Shown: in pieces, positions 7,401 to 7,954 of the stretch | How the letters are laid out: each line of letters starts with the position of its first letter | How positions within the stretch are numbered: the first letter of the stretch is position 1 | Assembly (NCBI GenBank): GCA_041917975.1 | Contig: JAYRWN010000098.1 | Coordinates: 1-7,954, forward strand | Direction of reading: 5' to 3' | From: JAYRWN01 sp041917975 | Lineage (GTDB): Bacteria; Bacteroidota; Bacteroidia; Chitinophagales; Saprospiraceae | DNA length: 7,954 bases | Position numbers and translations under genes: made by a program | Notes under the pieces: generated by a model | Database searches by the model: none | Seen by the model: only the letters and a program-made list of their open reading frames with translations | Told to the model about the DNA's origin: nothing

Positions 7401-7523
7401 GCTTCATTTAGTGGCATCTACCACCATACAGTGAACCTGACCAATGCCCCGGCCGGTACGTATTTTCTAGTCATCAAACAGGGTGAAAAAACGTATACGC
7501 ACCAGCTGGTCCTCAAGAATTAG
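4422..7523 (+). CDS. BlaR1-like M56 membrane metallopeptidase with three TonB-like repeats and a T9SS sorting domain
   Basis: The 1033-residue product is a likely sensor protease of the cytoplasmic membrane. Four membrane segments are visible at about 3-21, 34-53, 90-117 and 266-285. The M56 zinc site HEISH is at 167-171, between segments 3 and 4, and HEYLAD at 207-212 supplies the probable third ligand E208, so the peptidase appears intact. By BlaR1 topology everything after about 285 is periplasmic: an unrecognised segment (about 300-450), TonB C-terminal-like repeats at about 455-574, 657-778 and 803-905, a receptor-plug-like segment (about 580-637), and a T9SS type A sorting domain (about 952-1033). 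There is no penicillin-binding sensor domain. In BlaR1 and MecR1 a signal activates the peptidase, which leads to repressor loss; the BlaI-type gene 8 bases upstream fits this. The ligand and natural substrate are unknown. Combining a polytopic membrane anchor with an outer-membrane secretion signal is odd. Confidence 0.93.
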   Translation: MIAYILEVTLYWSLLYGLYYCVLRRLTFFDFNRYFLLFSLLLGLIIPAVKISLSNTAPLVEATPLLVPIVTAPLQVQNLVTEETQHIKWSWWIIVVYWIGVCISLANLSHGLLKLWLLYRQSEIKRFANYTLVQTTQLHVPFSFLHYVFWSKDLQAIETDSGPILVHEISHVKGWHSVDILLVEIVQSFMWCSPPIYLYRRSLRTLHEYLADQTVLQSMQARSYGQLLIRHADSHLQIALANHFIQSQLKNRIMMMFKQPSRRWALWHYVLIIPALLCLLLLVAAKNTNQDKLKLNPVVTDTIYRAYILVKPNNERIYFLQMSNNQDVLDKVYQLIARATENQNAVIAKQENDATIFNLPVLEVFEYKINNNDFDLGLPEVSEIQKSKDYAGDVIMRFYPDITMISGDHEFSGKITIEKYRPDEEIQNFINDPKRGFIPSKYENDPLVQRPDQEEVFKLVEEMPRFPGCEDIKNDEERENCAKEKLMAFIYENIKYPTLARNTAIEGQCVVRMVIEKDGRISEAELIKDIGGGCGDEAVRVIKAMNELPQKWIPGRQRGIPVRVQYLLPVKFKLEPSGEPRMVIIAKNSSRGEIVDSKFVANFPPELIESIHVYKGPKAKEKYPEAAESGVVEIHTKLNTLDELKQNLTEKTNKLTEDEILKIVEEQPLFPGCNISAGENEKLDCSKTKLLNYIYQNITYPSAAREAGIQGQVVIRFVVEKDGTLNNLEIVKDIGGGCGEAAKEVFEKMNRQGLKWTPAKQRGKVVRVIYNVPVKFKLEETKADHENGSMAAEATQKQTIVRPVFGTCTNNDERCSFEEFIKYVYQNIHYPLEAREANNTGVVQVRWTVNKQGRISAQVSGEQIHDAIISDVQKLFNDMPAWKPATQQGNPVDYSGTTNIAYILERKDKRIGPKVENDPNTLVVVGYLIDPAQDQLPPRPPASDTENTLEVVKLKVFPNPANAKIEIQFAAEAKPLELMIVDVNYKQIYTEKLASFSGIYHHTVNLTNAPAGTYFLVIKQGEKTYTHQLVLKN
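5784..6143 (+). repeat. TonB C-terminal-like repeat 1 (residues ~455-574 of the M56 protein)
   Basis: The unit runs from EEVFKLVEEMPRFPGC through IYENIKYPTLARNTAIEGQ, VIEKDGRISEAELIKDIGGG and CGDEAVRV to PVKFKLE. The YP...A...G pattern followed by a KDG turn and a final PVKF strand matches the TonB C-terminal fold. Cysteines at 469, 481, 509 and 534 may form disulfides in the periplasm. It is closely similar to repeat 2 over its full length. Confidence 0.85.
6159..6332 (+). other. Receptor-plug-like segment between TonB repeats 1 and 2 (residues ~580-637)
   Basis: The pattern PPELIESIHVYKGPKA, then a tyrosine about 6 residues on and ESGVVEIHTK, resembles the SusC/TonB-dependent receptor plug motif (IESIxVLKGxxAxxxYGxxxxxGVIxIxTK). 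It is short and degenerate and lacks the rest of a plug domain or barrel, so it is a motif-level resemblance only. Confidence 0.55.
6390..6755 (+). repeat. TonB C-terminal-like repeat 2 (residues ~657-778 of the M56 protein)
   Basis: The unit aligns throughout with repeat 1: DEILKIVEEQPLFPGC, IYQNITYPSAAREAGIQGQ, VVEKDGTLNNLEIVKDIGGG, CGEAAKEV and VPVKFKLEE. Cysteines 673, 685 and 738 correspond to three of the four in repeat 1; the fourth (C509 in repeat 1) is replaced by valine. This looks like an internal duplication that has since diverged. Confidence 0.85.
6828..7136 (+). repeat. Degenerate TonB C-terminal-like repeat 3 (residues ~803-905 of the M56 protein)
   Basis: FGTC...RC (808, 815), IKYVYQNIHYPLEAREA, VRWTVNKQGRISAQ and WKPATQQGNPV follow the order of repeats 1 and 2. 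The DIGGGCG motif is lost (replaced by SGEQIHDA), the FPGC motif is FGTC, and the final strand (TTNIAYILE) has diverged. The Cys pair is kept but its spacing is shorter (6 residues between instead of 11). Confidence 0.7.
7275..7523 (+). other. T9SS type A C-terminal sorting domain (residues ~952-1033)
   Basis: VKLKVFPNPANAKIEIQF, then ELMIVDVNYKQIY, a SGIYHHTVNL strand, APAGTYFLVIK, and a final HQLVLKN match the type A sorting domain of T9SS cargo (YPNP at the start, GxYxl and a terminal KLVV-like strand). In known cargo it directs passage across the outer membrane and is then cleaved. Its presence here is discussed as a finding. Confidence 0.85.
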
Positions 7524-7542
7524 TGAGAGTTTAAGTTTAGAT

Positions 7543-7577
7543 AAGGGCCGGTCAGGGTTAATTCGGGCCGGCTTTTT
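7543..7577. terminator. Rho-independent terminator between convergent genes, possibly bidirectional
   Basis: AAGGGCCGGTC (7543-7553) pairs with GGCCGGCTTTT (7566-7576), including three G-T wobbles and a GCCGG/CCGGC core, around a 12-base loop. A run of five T (7573-7577) follows the GC core on the plus strand, so it should end the TPR-BlaI-M56 operon 20 bases after the stop. On the minus strand the T run is poor, so ending of the SIS gene there is less certain. Confidence 0.75.
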
Positions 7578-7591
7578 GTTGAATGAATTAA

Positions 7592-7954
7592 TCAAACTCC
7601 GGTAATGCGCCGTTTATATTCGGCCAAGGCTTCATCCAGACGTACTTTGGCGGATTCATCTCCGGCATTGTGGGACGGATGAATAAATAATTTTACCCCG
7701 CGTTCAGCAAGAATTTCGGCCACCGTAGTTACTGTCATCCACACACAGGTGACGAAGGCCATGGTACTGACCGGGCCTATTTTATCCATATGATTAGGCA
7801 ACGGAACGGAAGCATCCTCTATGGGAGCGCACGTATCGACCACGATGTCTGCTACGTCAAAAATAGTTTTGCCACTGCTATGTCGTGTTTGTTTTCCTTT
7901 GGCAAATTCGTACGAACCAAAAGCGATCACCTTCATGCCCCTCTTTTTAGCTTC
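7592..7954 (-). CDS. SIS-domain (sugar isomerase-type) phosphosugar-binding protein, UPF0309-like, partial
   Basis: The minus frame is open from the right edge (7954) to the TGA at 7594-7592, giving 120 residues; the N-terminus is outside the window. The visible part begins EAKKRGMKVIAFGSYEFAK, so the internal ATG (7936) is not the start. KVIAFGS and TRHSSGKTIFDVADIVVD match the second half of the UPF0309 / sugar-isomerase-domain family, where the RHxSGK stretch is strongly conserved, followed by APIEDASV, KIGPVSTM and a helical C-terminus (EILAERG, DEALAEYKRRI). SIS domains bind phosphorylated sugars as isomerases or regulators; the substrate of this group is not established to my knowledge. 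It converges on the M56 gene with a terminator between. Confidence 0.85.
   Translation of the reverse strand, partial: EAKKRGMKVIAFGSYEFAKGKQTRHSSGKTIFDVADIVVDTCAPIEDASVPLPNHMDKIGPVSTMAFVTCVWMTVTTVAEILAERGVKLFIHPSHNAGDESAKVRLDEALAEYKRRITGV

Noticed and set aside
4033..7523. Beta-lactam resistance (blaI-blaR1 proper)
   Set aside because: The repressor and peptidase fit the families, but there is no penicillin-binding sensor domain and no beta-lactamase gene in the window.

Overview
The window looks like chromosomal DNA from a Bacteroidota bacterium. Three signs support this. One gene ends in a type IX secretion (T9SS) type A sorting domain, which is confined to that phylum. An M56 peptidase fused to TonB-type repeats is an architecture typical of the phylum. 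The intergenic promoters fit the Bacteroidota TTTG / TAnnTTTG pattern rather than the sigma70 one, and start codons lack clear Shine-Dalgarno sequences. The class is less certain; a Saprospiria- or Chitinophagia-like lineage is a guess from overall flavour only. There are no rRNA or tRNA genes, insertion sequences, CRISPR arrays or phage genes.

Layout, left to right. (1) Bases 1-944, minus strand: 5' two-thirds of mnmE, the tRNA-modification GTPase, running off the left edge. (2) Bases 945-1089: divergent promoter region. (3) Bases 1090-1434 and 1505-1858, plus strand: two small proteins of unknown function. (4) Bases 1863-2726: rmlA (rfbA), glucose-1-phosphate thymidylyltransferase, 4 bases after the second small gene and without its rmlBCD partners here. 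(5) Bases 2727-2878: AT-rich intergenic region with a perfect hairpin/dyad and a promoter-like element almost touching the next start codon. (6) Bases 2879-7523: a tight three-gene operon (8-base gaps) of an exported TPR protein, a BlaI/MecI-type repressor, and a 1033-residue BlaR1-like M56 metallopeptidase. (7) Bases 7543-7577: a rho-independent terminator between convergent genes. (8) Bases 7592-7954, minus strand: 3' end of a SIS-domain (UPF0309-like) phosphosugar-binding protein running off the right edge.

The most notable part is the TPR-BlaI-M56 operon. By analogy with BlaR1/BlaI and MecR1/MecI, the membrane peptidase would sense something outside the cytoplasmic membrane and trigger loss of the repressor. 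The sensor half is not a penicillin-binding domain. It carries an unrecognised segment, three TonB C-terminal-like repeats with a conserved Cys pair, a piece resembling a TonB-dependent receptor plug, and a T9SS sorting domain. A polytopic inner-membrane protein with an outer-membrane secretion signal is topologically puzzling and suggests proteolytic release of the periplasmic part. No beta-lactamase gene is present, so the regulated target is probably the operon itself or something elsewhere.
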